Both the position numbers and the translations under genes were made by a program. From positions 506,501-570,500 of the forward strand of contig NZ_CP073747.1 in the NCBI RefSeq assembly GCF_024398015.1: 64,000 nucleotides of DNA. Reading direction: 5' to 3'. How positions within the stretch are numbered: the stretch's first letter is position 1; every line of letters starts with the position of its first letter. Shown piece after piece: positions 1 through 7,893 of this stretch. The DNA is from Kordiimonas sp. SCSIO 12610. Its GTDB lineage: Bacteria; Pseudomonadota; Alphaproteobacteria; Sphingomonadales; Kordiimonadaceae. The notes under the pieces are model-generated. The model did no database searches. It was not told the origin of the DNA and saw nothing but the letters and a program-made list of their open reading frames with translations.

Positions 1-363
1 TTGTGAACCTAGTCCCAAGAAGTTAACGATGTTCTGACCGATGTTCAGACCAGCTTGGTTACCGTTTGGTGAAGCAGCTGGTGCACCGAATGCAGGTGTT
101 TCGTTAAGTAGATCAGCGATGTTTACAAACGCACGATCATCAAAGTCTTGACGATCAAGTGTAATATTTGGCTGAGCGTTATCGATACCAGAACGTTTAA
201 TACGTGAACCGGTAATAACAACTTCTTCCACTTCGGAATCGTCATCAACAGATGCGTCATCCTGTGCAACCGCGCCAGTGGTACCTAGGTAGCCCATCGC
301 CGCGATAAGAGCTGAAGCTGTACCGTAGCTAAGACGATTCTTCAGCAAATCAAAATTACTCAT
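1..363 (-). CDS. TonB-dependent outer-membrane receptor, N-terminal part (runs off the left edge)
   Basis: Only the first 121 codons are in the window. The translation opens with a signal peptide whose likely cleavage site is just after AVA at residues 31-33, then an acidic linker (DDASVDDDSEVEE) and VVITGSRI at residues 48-55, the usual start of a TonB-box/plug segment. What follows (ITLDRQDFDDRAFVNIADLL) is a typical plug domain in which a named receptor would continue into a 22-strand barrel. The ATG at 361-363 is preceded by GGGAGGAG at 370-377 with a 6-nt spacer, a strong ribosome binding site. The substrate cannot be told from this fragment. The 5' region upstream carries nested inverted repeats (see the 364-672 entry). 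Confidence 0.85.
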   Translation of the reverse strand, partial: MSNFDLLKNRLSYGTASALIAAMGYLGTTGAVAQDDASVDDDSEVEEVVITGSRIKRSGIDNAQPNITLDRQDFDDRAFVNIADLLNETPAFGAPAASPNGNQAGLNIGQNIVNFLGLGSQ

Positions 364-672
364 ATTTCTCTCCTCCCAAGAAAGAAAAAATTAAAACAAA
401 GCACTGGTCAGCCCCTACCAGTAACTTGAGACCCCACCAGGTCACAAAGTTAAACTGTATCTCTTAAGTTTATGAGTAAAGCTAAAGATTATAGTTAAGG
501 TTATAAATCTAGATATTGTTGCAAAAATGTTACGTTTGTATGTGTGGAGCGAGATGCTATTTGCGGTTGAACGATCGTTGCGAATGACTTGTTGCAACGA
601 TCGAAAATTATTAATCTAGAATTGAATAGGAAACTGTGTTTCTCAGGAAATGTGGAATTCAGGTAAGTTTAC
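364..672. other. Intergenic region: receptor 5' leader plus an inverted repeat
   Basis: No gene seen. Reading on the minus strand toward the receptor, two alternative foldings share one segment. ACTGGT/ACCAGT (403-408 with 417-422) forms one hairpin. AACTT/AAGTT (423-427 with 447-451), extended by CAGT/ACTG (419-422 with 454-457) and enclosing GACC/GGTC (430-433 with 440-443), forms another. The two compete for bases 419-422. The ribosome binding site at 370-377 is not in either stem. A separate inverted repeat lies at 572-603. Confidence 0.4.
572..603. repeat. Perfect 10-bp inverted repeat CGATCGTTGC / GCAACGATCG
   Basis: Arms at 572-581 and 594-603 are separated by 12 bases. The left arm with its flanks also contains the self-palindrome AACGATCGTT (570-579 region). 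Neither strand has a T-run after the stem, so a standard intrinsic terminator is not the obvious reading. It lies between the minus-strand gene ending at 673 and the receptor start at 363, so a terminator without a T-tract or an operator for the receptor are both possible. Confidence 0.5.
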
Positions 673-1200
673 CTAGTCTACACGTTTTACCTTGCCACTG
701 CGACCCGAATATTTGGTATTTTTGATCTTTATACTATAGCTGCCGAATAAGCCCTTTTTAATAATCACATTCGTTGGCTTATTTGGAATTGATAGGCTGG
801 ACCCACTTGTTTCTTGCCATATTTGACCATTGTCGAGATAAAATGTGTAACGGCCACGAGCGTTTTTCCAATATCGTTTGAGGCCTGAAGTGATTCTATC
901 AGGTGTTGCTTCCTGATAATATTTTGATGATCGCCCAAAAGCATCGTCGCCGCTGTATCTACGTTTGAAATCAGGCTTTTTTCCTTCGCTTTCACGGCGT
1001 TGTTCGTGAAACGAGTCTGGATCTTCTTTAAGCTTCTCTACGATTGTGTTGAAGCACGCAAGGCGATCTTCTGAATCCTTAATCTGGTCACACTGCAATA
1101 AATCTTGAACCTGACCATCCTGAGCATGTGCAGAGGAAAGTGGACTAATAAACATAAATGTCAATGAAGTCGCAGCGATTCGGATTAATGATTTTGTCAT
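673..1200 (-). CDS. Small secreted protein of unknown function
   Basis: 175 residues. The N-terminus is a clear Sec signal peptide ending in AHA-Q at about residue 26, so the mature protein is probably periplasmic. Mature residues 34-58 contain C37 and C49 in the pattern LLQC(D)xIxDxxxRLACFN, which recurs in many short proteobacterial periplasmic proteins ('reduced to the point where a residue pair may form one disulfide' is my inference). The C-terminal half is rich in Lys, Tyr and Gly (KGLFGSYSIKIKNTKYSGRSGKVKRVD region) and looks like short beta strands. No catalytic motif is visible. I do not assign a function. Confidence 0.7.
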   Translation of the reverse strand: MTKSLIRIAATSLTFMFISPLSSAHAQDGQVQDLLQCDQIKDSEDRLACFNTIVEKLKEDPDSFHEQRRESEGKKPDFKRRYSGDDAFGRSSKYYQEATPDRITSGLKRYWKNARGRYTFYLDNGQIWQETSGSSLSIPNKPTNVIIKKGLFGSYSIKIKNTKYSGRSGKVKRVD

Positions 1201-1379
1201 GGATACACCTTGGATTAAAAACGATAGAACTATATTGATAGATTAAACGAAAAAAGCAAGCACTCACCATATCTAATACAGTTATAAAAATATATTATGT
1301 GCCCGCGGATTTCTCTATTGATACCCGAGTTTATAACTATAATTCCAAATATGCCAATTTCATGAACAGGTAACGTATT

Positions 1380-1766
1380 TTGACAAAATTAATATGGAAC
1401 ATACTCGGTGGTGTTTGTGTTTTTCTGGGAATTTTAGGGGTGATATTACCTCTTCTACCGACAACGCCCTTTGTTCTTTTGGCTGCATTTTGTTTTGCCA
1501 GAGGGTCTGATGTCTTTCATGATTGGTTATTAAACCACAAGGTATTCGGGCCGATTATAAGCGATTGGAATAATCACGGCGTTGTCTCCAGAAAAGCCAA
1601 AACAAGTGCAATTATATTTATGGCCTTTGCCGTTGGTTTGGCGGTTTATTTCAATGTTCCTGCCTTTGTTCTGATTATCCAGATTGCTATTTTATCAGGT
1701 GTTGCCATTTTCCTGTTAACACGACCTTCAAGCGCAGAAGATTTGGCCGAAGATTCGAATGAATGA
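1380..1766 (+). CDS. YbaN/DUF454 family small inner-membrane protein
   Basis: 128 residues with the DUF454 hallmark at the N-terminus: a hydrophobic helix (residues 5-24) running into PLLPTTPFVLLAAFCFARGS, then a short loop with HDWLLNHKVFGPIISDW, and two further hydrophobic helices (about 72-112). Function of the family is unknown. The start is TTG at 1380; the ATG just upstream reads into a stop after three codons, and no other in-frame start keeps the first helix whole. Only a weak ribosome binding site (AGGTAA) is visible. The C-terminus is short and acidic. Confidence 0.85.
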   Translation: MTKLIWNILGGVCVFLGILGVILPLLPTTPFVLLAAFCFARGSDVFHDWLLNHKVFGPIISDWNNHGVVSRKAKTSAIIFMAFAVGLAVYFNVPAFVLIIQIAILSGVAIFLLTRPSSAEDLAEDSNE

Positions 1767-1880
1767 TTCGGCTATGGTGATTAGCTTACATGATTACGGT
1801 CAAATTGACTGATTATTTAACCAGACATTAACGGTAAAAATATAATCTGACCCGACGTTAGAAAAGTATGAGGGATCGTC

Positions 1881-3419
1881 GTGCAGCCTGAGGTGCAGCC
1901 AGAGTTTAGATTATTATTAGTCAAAAAGAATCTGATCGATAAAACGGATGAACGTTTCAAGGCTTTAATGCGTTGGAAGGATGTTGATCTGTTTCGGCAG
2001 CCGCTCAATTTCTTGTTTCCGCCAGATGCGCATGAACGATTGAATAAGTTATTAGAAATTGACAGCGACATATTTAAGCGTGTCACCTTTCCAAAGGTTC
2101 CTCTTCGCTTGAAAACAGGTGGCTATATCAATTTTGACATGAAGATTGAGGCGCTGGAAGGCGAAACGCGTCGCTTAGACTTCTATAAACCGGGGCGCGC
2201 TGATACCGAAGATACAGGCGATGATGTTGCCACAACCGATATGTATAGCTTTTTCAATTTCGTTGAAAAATTACTGGATAGCCCGTTTGACGAAGATCTT
2301 GATCTTACGATGATTGATAGCGCAGCCCTTCGTGATGGGGCTGAGCCAAATTTGAATGAAGATGAGAAAAAGCAGGTTCGCGACGAAATCGAACATGCCC
2401 TTAAAAAGCAAGCGGTTGGCGGGCAGTTGGGTCAGTTGGATGAGGCGAGTTATGGTCTTTTGACTCAAAGCGGTTTCGATGAAGAGGCCTTTGGCCGCGA
2501 AATGCAGGCCGTAGCAGAAAAAACAGGCATATCAGTTGATCAACTTAATATACGAACAGACGCTGTAAAACTTGATGACAGGGACTTATCTTCTGAAAAA
2601 CTACATCAGGCCCTAAACCATTCTCGTGGTGTTTTCCTTGGCGAAGTTGAAGATAAGAATGGGCTCTCTACAATTTCAGCTGTGGTGGACGGTATTGAGC
2701 ATAATAGAAATTTAATCGCTGAGGCCATTAAGAAATATAAATATCGGACAAGCCCGCGAACCATCAATAACAATGTTGAAGCGGTTTCGATTGCAATGTT
2801 GCAGCAAGGGAAGGTGAATTTGGAGGGGCAAATCAGACGCCCGGATGAAATCATTATCTTGCCTGACCATCCTGATATCGCCCTTGCGCATGATATTGCC
2901 CAACTCGAAGACTTGGTCCGAATGCGGACCAAACGCAGTCAGCATGAGCGCGAGAAACCGGATTTTTATGAATTATGTCGGTCAACGCTTGTGCAGCCCA
3001 CTTTTGTTCAAAAACTGGATGCCATGATGCAGCGGCATGGTGAAAACGCTAGTTTAGTCGGTTTCAGGGTTAAGGGTCTTCCTCCTGTAAAAATGGGTGG
3101 GCCGCATTGGGCCGCCATTGATAAGCTTGCTGAGCGTGGCCACCCATTATGGCTTGATCGCTTCGGTGATGCGGTAGTGGCGCCAGAAGCGCTCAAGTGT
3201 CTTCATAAAGGGTTTGTTGAAATGCCACCCAGTTTGATGAAAATGTTAGCCGGGCATTTTGACGGCAAGGACATGATGGGCAAATTGGTTGCGACCTGGC
3301 AAGCCATGAATGTTGGTGTGATTTCTGCTGATTTACCCGATTATGAACTGAAAACGATGGCGCAGGAATTGGGCATTTCAATATCCGTCGAGGATGCTCC
3401 TGAGGCGACTGTTCATTAA
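1881..3419 (+). CDS. Probable catalytically dead EAL-domain protein with PAS-like N-terminus
   Basis: 512 residues, GTG start after GAGGGA. It has no obvious family at first sight, but its order of segments parallels the EAL protein encoded at 25164-26774: an N-terminal PAS-like part (about 1-110), a middle part beginning YSFFNFVEKLLD (compare FFEQLENVFD), a stretch ending AEKTGISVDQLN (compare EKTTGIQLN), then a C-terminal alpha/beta region. In that region LWLDRFGDAV (D426-R427-F428-G429) stands where EAL enzymes have LDDFG, VEMPPSL (446-452) replaces the LKIDG lysine segment, and the E-A-L triplet is not recognisable. This is known for other decayed EAL domains that act as sensors or adaptors. 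The homology is by eye and should be treated as likely, not proven. Confidence 0.55.
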   Translation: MQPEVQPEFRLLLVKKNLIDKTDERFKALMRWKDVDLFRQPLNFLFPPDAHERLNKLLEIDSDIFKRVTFPKVPLRLKTGGYINFDMKIEALEGETRRLDFYKPGRADTEDTGDDVATTDMYSFFNFVEKLLDSPFDEDLDLTMIDSAALRDGAEPNLNEDEKKQVRDEIEHALKKQAVGGQLGQLDEASYGLLTQSGFDEEAFGREMQAVAEKTGISVDQLNIRTDAVKLDDRDLSSEKLHQALNHSRGVFLGEVEDKNGLSTISAVVDGIEHNRNLIAEAIKKYKYRTSPRTINNNVEAVSIAMLQQGKVNLEGQIRRPDEIIILPDHPDIALAHDIAQLEDLVRMRTKRSQHEREKPDFYELCRSTLVQPTFVQKLDAMMQRHGENASLVGFRVKGLPPVKMGGPHWAAIDKLAERGHPLWLDRFGDAVVAPEALKCLHKGFVEMPPSLMKMLAGHFDGKDMMGKLVATWQAMNVGVISADLPDYELKTMAQELGISISVEDAPEATVH

Positions 3420-3436
3420 ACGAATCCTTTTGGGAT

Positions 3437-3480
3437 AGACATCATGCGCCTCTCTGATTTTTGCATGATGTCTGGTTTTA
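3437..3480 (+). terminator. Intrinsic terminator after the EAL-like gene
   Basis: AGACATCATGC (3437-3447) and GCATGATGTCT (3463-3473) form a perfect 11-bp stem with a 15-base loop, followed by GGTTTTA. It lies between two convergent genes and may serve both. Confidence 0.7.
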
Positions 3481-3498
3481 CGGCGAGTTACAAATACT

Positions 3499-4500
3499 CT
3501 ACTGATTATTCCCAAGTTCGCGGTACCATGCTTGGTATGCGATTGTTGGGTATTGGGGATTAAATCTGATCCAGTTTTTTGTTGCTTCGGGGGATATGAA
3601 TATAGCGCCGCCTTCTTCAGCGGTTAGGCCCAACGCATGGGCTTCCTTAGCGCCCTTGTCGATCGCCTCAAGAAGCTCCAGATAAATATCCAGATCTTTT
3701 GCTTTGGCAATGCCGCCGTGGCCACTAACCATGAGGTTATCACCGTTTTTAAAAAGATGTTTAACGGACGGCACTAATTTGGACGGAACGGCGTTCACAT
3801 AATTGGGGAAATACCCTTCCCAAACCAGGTCACTTGCAAAAATAATGTCTGCGTCACTGATATGAACAGCAAGGTCGCTTGGTGTATGCCCTGCTAAGGG
3901 ATCAATTGATATGGACCTGCCACCCAAGTCTAAGGATACTGGTTTACTTTCATCATGCAGAATTTGTGTCGGCCCTAGTAGGCGAATGGGTGGGCGGCCA
4001 AAAATTTCGTTCTCTCTGGGCTCACCTTTGCCGTAGGTTTCAAAAATCAAATCCCGTGTCACTTCGGTCATGATGATTTCCGGGCCTTCGCTTCCTCGCT
4101 GAAAGCCAGCAAGCCCGCCGCAGTGATCCGCGTGAAGGTGCGATACGATCACATGTGTTGGATATCGCCCCGTTAGTTTTTTGGCATGTTCGGATAACCA
4201 CGCGGCACCTTCAGGCCTGAAAAAGGCATCATACACAACAACCTTATCATCACCCATGATCAATCCGGCGTTTGATAATGTTGTGGTTTCAAATCCACCA
4301 TTTGCATTTACAGGGGTCGAGAGTACGGCCCAGACGCCGTCACCAATTTCCTCAAGTCGTGCGAACGATTGTTCATCGATGAGTTTGCCTGATGACTGCT
4401 TGCGTGTTGCAGCACCAAAAACACCTGTTGTCATAAGTGTTGCTGCACCCGTCCCTGCGATAAACGCACGACGAGATGGTTTTGAAAAAACTGAGCCCAT
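3499..4500 (-). CDS. Tat-exported metallo-beta-lactamase-fold hydrolase
   Basis: The chosen start is the ATG at 4498-4500, preceded by AGGGGAT; a reading frame 13 codons longer exists but has no ribosome binding site and would bury the signal. The N-terminus has a twin-arginine signal (SRRAFIAG) ending near GAA. The core has the metal-binding motif SHLHADHCGG (HxHxDH), a later GHTPSD and SGHGG, all typical of the MBL fold. The best-known relatives are quinoprotein-relay and SoxH-like MBL proteins; the substrate is not deducible. It sits downstream of the peptidase gene on the same strand but behind a terminator, so it is probably transcribed separately. Confidence 0.85.
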   Translation of the reverse strand: MGSVFSKPSRRAFIAGTGAATLMTTGVFGAATRKQSSGKLIDEQSFARLEEIGDGVWAVLSTPVNANGGFETTTLSNAGLIMGDDKVVVYDAFFRPEGAAWLSEHAKKLTGRYPTHVIVSHLHADHCGGLAGFQRGSEGPEIIMTEVTRDLIFETYGKGEPRENEIFGRPPIRLLGPTQILHDESKPVSLDLGGRSISIDPLAGHTPSDLAVHISDADIIFASDLVWEGYFPNYVNAVPSKLVPSVKHLFKNGDNLMVSGHGGIAKAKDLDIYLELLEAIDKGAKEAHALGLTAEEGGAIFISPEATKNWIRFNPQYPTIAYQAWYRELGNNQ

Positions 4501-4590
4501 TGAATATCCCCTAAAAACCAAAGTTGCTGCACCATACAAACAGTGGATTATGAAGGGAAGGTGTTCACTAAAAAGTGGTTACAAGAAAAT

Positions 4591-4628
4591 GGCCAAAAGA
4601 AAAGCCGGAGAAAACCCCGGCTTTTTTA
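4591..4628 (-). terminator. Intrinsic terminator of the dipeptidyl peptidase gene
   Basis: AAAGCCGG (4601-4608) pairs with CCGGCTTT (4617-4624). Read on the minus strand the stem is followed by CTTTTCTTTT, and on the plus strand by a run of six T, so it can work in both directions. Confidence 0.8.
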
Positions 4629-4648
4629 TGGTTAGGCGTATCAGACGA

Positions 4649-6973
4649 TTATTGGTCGCGTGGGCCTGCTGGCAGGTTGTTAAGGAAATAATTGGTCTGT
4701 GCTGTCATCATATGACGAACGGTCCCTTTTCCTTCGCGAATACCATGCGTACGGTTGGGGTACGAGATAAAATCAAACTGAATATCGTTTTCAACCAGTT
4801 TGTTAATCAGGCGTTCGCTACCCTGATAATGGACGTTATCATCACCAGTGCCGTGAATCAGAAGCAGTTTGCCTTTCAGATTCTCGGCGTAGTTAATCGC
4901 CACTGCCTTTTCATAATAGGCTTGGTCATCAGGTAAAATGCCGGAGTAACGCTCTTGATAGATACTGTCATAAAGACGGATATCCGGAACGGGGGCCCGT
5001 GAGACACCAACTTTATATACGTCACCGTGGCGGAAAAGTGCATGAAGTGTTGATGTACCACCACCTGAATGGCCCCAAATGCCCACACGGTCTGCATCCA
5101 GGTATGGACGTTCCGCGAGTAGTTTTTTCGCGGCCGCCGCCTGATCATTCACGTTGGTGAGGCCAAGGGTTCTATATATCGATTTGCGCCACGTGCGCCC
5201 CTTGGGTGCTGGCTGCCCGCGGTTATCAACGGTTGCTACAATATACCCTTTTTGGGTCATCATAATGTGCCAAAGGTCATTACGGTTCCAGCTGTCAGCG
5301 GCTGTCATACCAGCAGGTTCACCGTACACGTAAAAGATTACAGGGTATTTTTTATTTGGATCGAAATCCGCCGGGAACCTAAGGATACCTTCCATTGTGG
5401 TATCGTCGGTTGTCACGCTAAAGAATTCGGTCTTGCCGCGGTTAAGTTTGCCGTATGTATCTGCAAGCTTGGCATTGTCCACAAAGCTTTGTGCTTGGCT
5501 ATGGTCGGGCAAGCGCACGAGGTCAATAGCCAGCGGCTTATCTCTGTTGGACCAGCGGTGGAATGCGTATTTTCCGTCATAACTTACAGTATAGCTGTGA
5601 GACCCTTTTTGACTTTCAGGTGTCAAACGCTCGGCGGGTGAACTTCCGTCGATTGCAATCCGGTATAGATACATGCGCTGTGGGTCATCGGGTGAGGCGT
5701 TAAAGTAAATATAGCCGCCTTCCGTATCGATGCGATTGATCCTTACAACATCATAGTCACCTTTGGTGATTTTGGTTCGAGTTTTACCATCTCGGCTGAT
5801 GCGATAAATTTGACGCCAGCCCTCTTGCTCACTAACCCAAAGGAATTCCTTACCGCCGTTAAGCCAACGAAAGTCTGTAACAACATCAAGCCACGCATCA
5901 TCGTTGTCGGTCATGACAACAGCGCTTTTGCCATTTTTGGCGTTCGCTAGAATCATATTATTTGTGTTCTGGCGGCGATTAAGCTGTTGTATGATCACTT
6001 CATCGGAATTATCAGCCCACTCAAGGTAGGCGATGTAATTCATGCGTGGATCACCATCAACCTTCATCCATTTTGTTTTACCGCCGTTTACGGAAACAAC
6101 CCCCACTTTGGCCGCAGAATTTGTTTCGCCAACCTTTGGATAGCTATAGGTGGTAAGTTGGGGATAATTTTCATCAGTGTTGTTGATGAGGGTGAAATCT
6201 TTCACGCCTGACGCATCAAGCTGCCAATAGGCGATTTTACTACCGTCCGGTGACCAGCGGAAGCCGTCACGCAGCCCAAATTCTTCTTCATAAGCCCAGT
6301 CGAAGGTACCATTGATGATCGTTTCCGAACCATCTTTGGTAAGGCGTGTTTGCTTGCCTGATTTCACATCCTCGACATAGATGTCATGGATTTTACGGCC
6401 TGTTTTCTGAACATAGGCAATCTTGCTTCCGTCCGGAGAGAATTTGGCAAACATCAAGGAAGATTCCGGGAAATTAGCCCCAATTTGACGAAGCTTGCCA
6501 TCATTAAGAGATAGTACCCAGTAATCACCTTGTGTGTTTCGGCGCCAGACGCGTTTGGTATTGGTGTAAATCAGGGCAATCTGACCATCATCCGACCATG
6601 TGAAATCGCTAACATCAATCGGCTTGTCTGCGCCTTCAGGAATTAACTGACTTGCAGAGATTAAGACCTCTTTTGCACCGGTTTCCGGATTATAGCGAAC
6701 AACATCCCGGCCACCCTCGACACTTTCAGATTTCTCAATGATTGTGTATCCGCTGTCATCCTTAAGCCAACGTGTGCCACCGAACCAATCACTATCAAAG
6801 TCTTTGGATGCAAATAAGCGTTCTAGTGAAAGAAGGCTCATATCTGTATTTTCTTGTGTTGCTGTTTCCATCTCTGAAGACACTGAATGTGTTTCACTAT
6901 CAATATAGTTAAAAGGGATCAATGCTGCGCTTGCCAATGCAGTAAGACCAAGCAGTCTTGCTTTGAATGTCAT
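4649..6973 (-). CDS. Secreted dipeptidyl peptidase IV (S9B prolyl oligopeptidase family)
   Basis: 774 residues. A signal peptide (residues 1-20) leads into an eight-bladed DPP4-type beta-propeller with repeated FSPDGSKIAYV and WSPDGSKIAYW motifs and the EEFGLRDGFRWSPDG segment that in DPP4 carries the double-Glu motif binding the substrate amino terminus. The alpha/beta hydrolase domain follows with GHSGGG (nucleophile Ser), GTGDDNVH (Asp) and NRTHGI (His). DPP4 cuts X-Pro or X-Ala dipeptides from peptide N-termini, here in the periplasm. The start has GAGGAAT upstream. It fits the peptide-using theme of the window (three exported amidohydrolases and an M16 peptidase). Confidence 0.93.
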   Translation of the reverse strand: MTFKARLLGLTALASAALIPFNYIDSETHSVSSEMETATQENTDMSLLSLERLFASKDFDSDWFGGTRWLKDDSGYTIIEKSESVEGGRDVVRYNPETGAKEVLISASQLIPEGADKPIDVSDFTWSDDGQIALIYTNTKRVWRRNTQGDYWVLSLNDGKLRQIGANFPESSLMFAKFSPDGSKIAYVQKTGRKIHDIYVEDVKSGKQTRLTKDGSETIINGTFDWAYEEEFGLRDGFRWSPDGSKIAYWQLDASGVKDFTLINNTDENYPQLTTYSYPKVGETNSAAKVGVVSVNGGKTKWMKVDGDPRMNYIAYLEWADNSDEVIIQQLNRRQNTNNMILANAKNGKSAVVMTDNDDAWLDVVTDFRWLNGGKEFLWVSEQEGWRQIYRISRDGKTRTKITKGDYDVVRINRIDTEGGYIYFNASPDDPQRMYLYRIAIDGSSPAERLTPESQKGSHSYTVSYDGKYAFHRWSNRDKPLAIDLVRLPDHSQAQSFVDNAKLADTYGKLNRGKTEFFSVTTDDTTMEGILRFPADFDPNKKYPVIFYVYGEPAGMTAADSWNRNDLWHIMMTQKGYIVATVDNRGQPAPKGRTWRKSIYRTLGLTNVNDQAAAAKKLLAERPYLDADRVGIWGHSGGGTSTLHALFRHGDVYKVGVSRAPVPDIRLYDSIYQERYSGILPDDQAYYEKAVAINYAENLKGKLLLIHGTGDDNVHYQGSERLINKLVENDIQFDFISYPNRTHGIREGKGTVRHMMTAQTNYFLNNLPAGPRDQ

Positions 6974-7070
6974 GATAATTCCTCAAATTTACCCACCCAT
7001 CGGAACCGCACTTTGCAATGCGTCACCTAAAAATGCAAGAGAGGTAAGTCGAGATGAAGGTTATTATCGG

Positions 7071-7733
7071 TCAAATTACGAAATAATAGATGCAGATAAA
7101 ATGGCATCCAGCACCAGCCATTACAAATAAGTGCCAGATCGTGTGGGTATACGGAAACTTTTTCAGAGCATAGAAAATTGCGCCGACTGTATAACACAGG
7201 CCGCCAGCGATTACCCAGGTAATGCCCCCTTCTTTTAAGTGGTCGATGAGTTCGCCAATCATGAAAACACTGGCCCAGCCCATGGCTAGATATACCCCTA
7301 GGGAAAGTGGGCTAAATTTTTTTCCGGTTTTCCGAATAAAGGCAGTGACTTTAAAGAAGGTGCCGAAAAATGCAGCCCCCCAAATCCCAATCATTACCCA
7401 CATTCCTGTTATTGTGGGTAATGTAATAAGGGCAAATGGCGTGTAGGTTCCGGCAATTTTGAAATAAATCGCTGAATGATCGAGCATTTTCAGCATAGGC
7501 TGAAGGGGGCTTCCTGGCATACTGTGGTAAAGTGTGGAAAAGCCAAACATCAAAAGCATGCTGACGGCGTAAATAACAACAGCGGTTACCGCAAGCATTC
7601 CCGCACTTTCTGCTTTCAAGGCTAGAATGATCAGCGCAAAAATTGAAAAAGCCGCACCAATTCCATGGGTTGCAGCATGCAAGAACTCCTCACGTGGGGA
7701 ATAATCGCCGGGAATGGAAGGGCTTGTGATCAA
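7071..7733 (-). CDS. Hemolysin III / PAQR family membrane protein
   Basis: 220 residues with seven predicted membrane helices. Conserved PAQR/HlyIII positions are present: EEFLHAATHGIGA near the N-terminus, FSTLYHS, LDHSAIYFKIAGTYTP, and the C-terminal HLFVMAGAGCHF with its HxxxxxxxxH spacing; these His and Asp residues are the metal site in characterised PAQR proteins. In bacteria the family (YqfA, TrhA) has been linked to membrane lipid or energy homeostasis; a haemolytic role should not be assumed. The start is TTG at 7731-7733 with AAGGA upstream; no ATG is available that keeps the conserved Glu/His segment. Confidence 0.88.
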   Translation of the reverse strand: MITSPSIPGDYSPREEFLHAATHGIGAAFSIFALIILALKAESAGMLAVTAVVIYAVSMLLMFGFSTLYHSMPGSPLQPMLKMLDHSAIYFKIAGTYTPFALITLPTITGMWVMIGIWGAAFFGTFFKVTAFIRKTGKKFSPLSLGVYLAMGWASVFMIGELIDHLKEGGITWVIAGGLCYTVGAIFYALKKFPYTHTIWHLFVMAGAGCHFICIYYFVI

Positions 7734-7893
7734 TTGAAATCCTTATTAACAATTTTCTTAATAATACGGTACGGTAACGGATTGGATCAAGCGTGATTGT
7801 ATCACAAGCCCGGCATTATGTGTGTGGTTTCTTGACAAACCAATTGCCTGAACGCAAAAGCACCTGAGGGATTTTGGGAAAAGGGGTGTCAGA

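Noticed and set aside
4181-4936. 251-residue open frame on the plus strand across the MBL and dipeptidyl peptidase genes
   Set aside because: Overlaps two clear genes and a terminator on the other strand; low-complexity translation without motifs.
7071-7733. Haemolysin/virulence role for the hemolysin III family gene
   Set aside because: The family is widespread in non-pathogens and is now viewed as PAQR-type membrane proteins; the context has no toxin genes.
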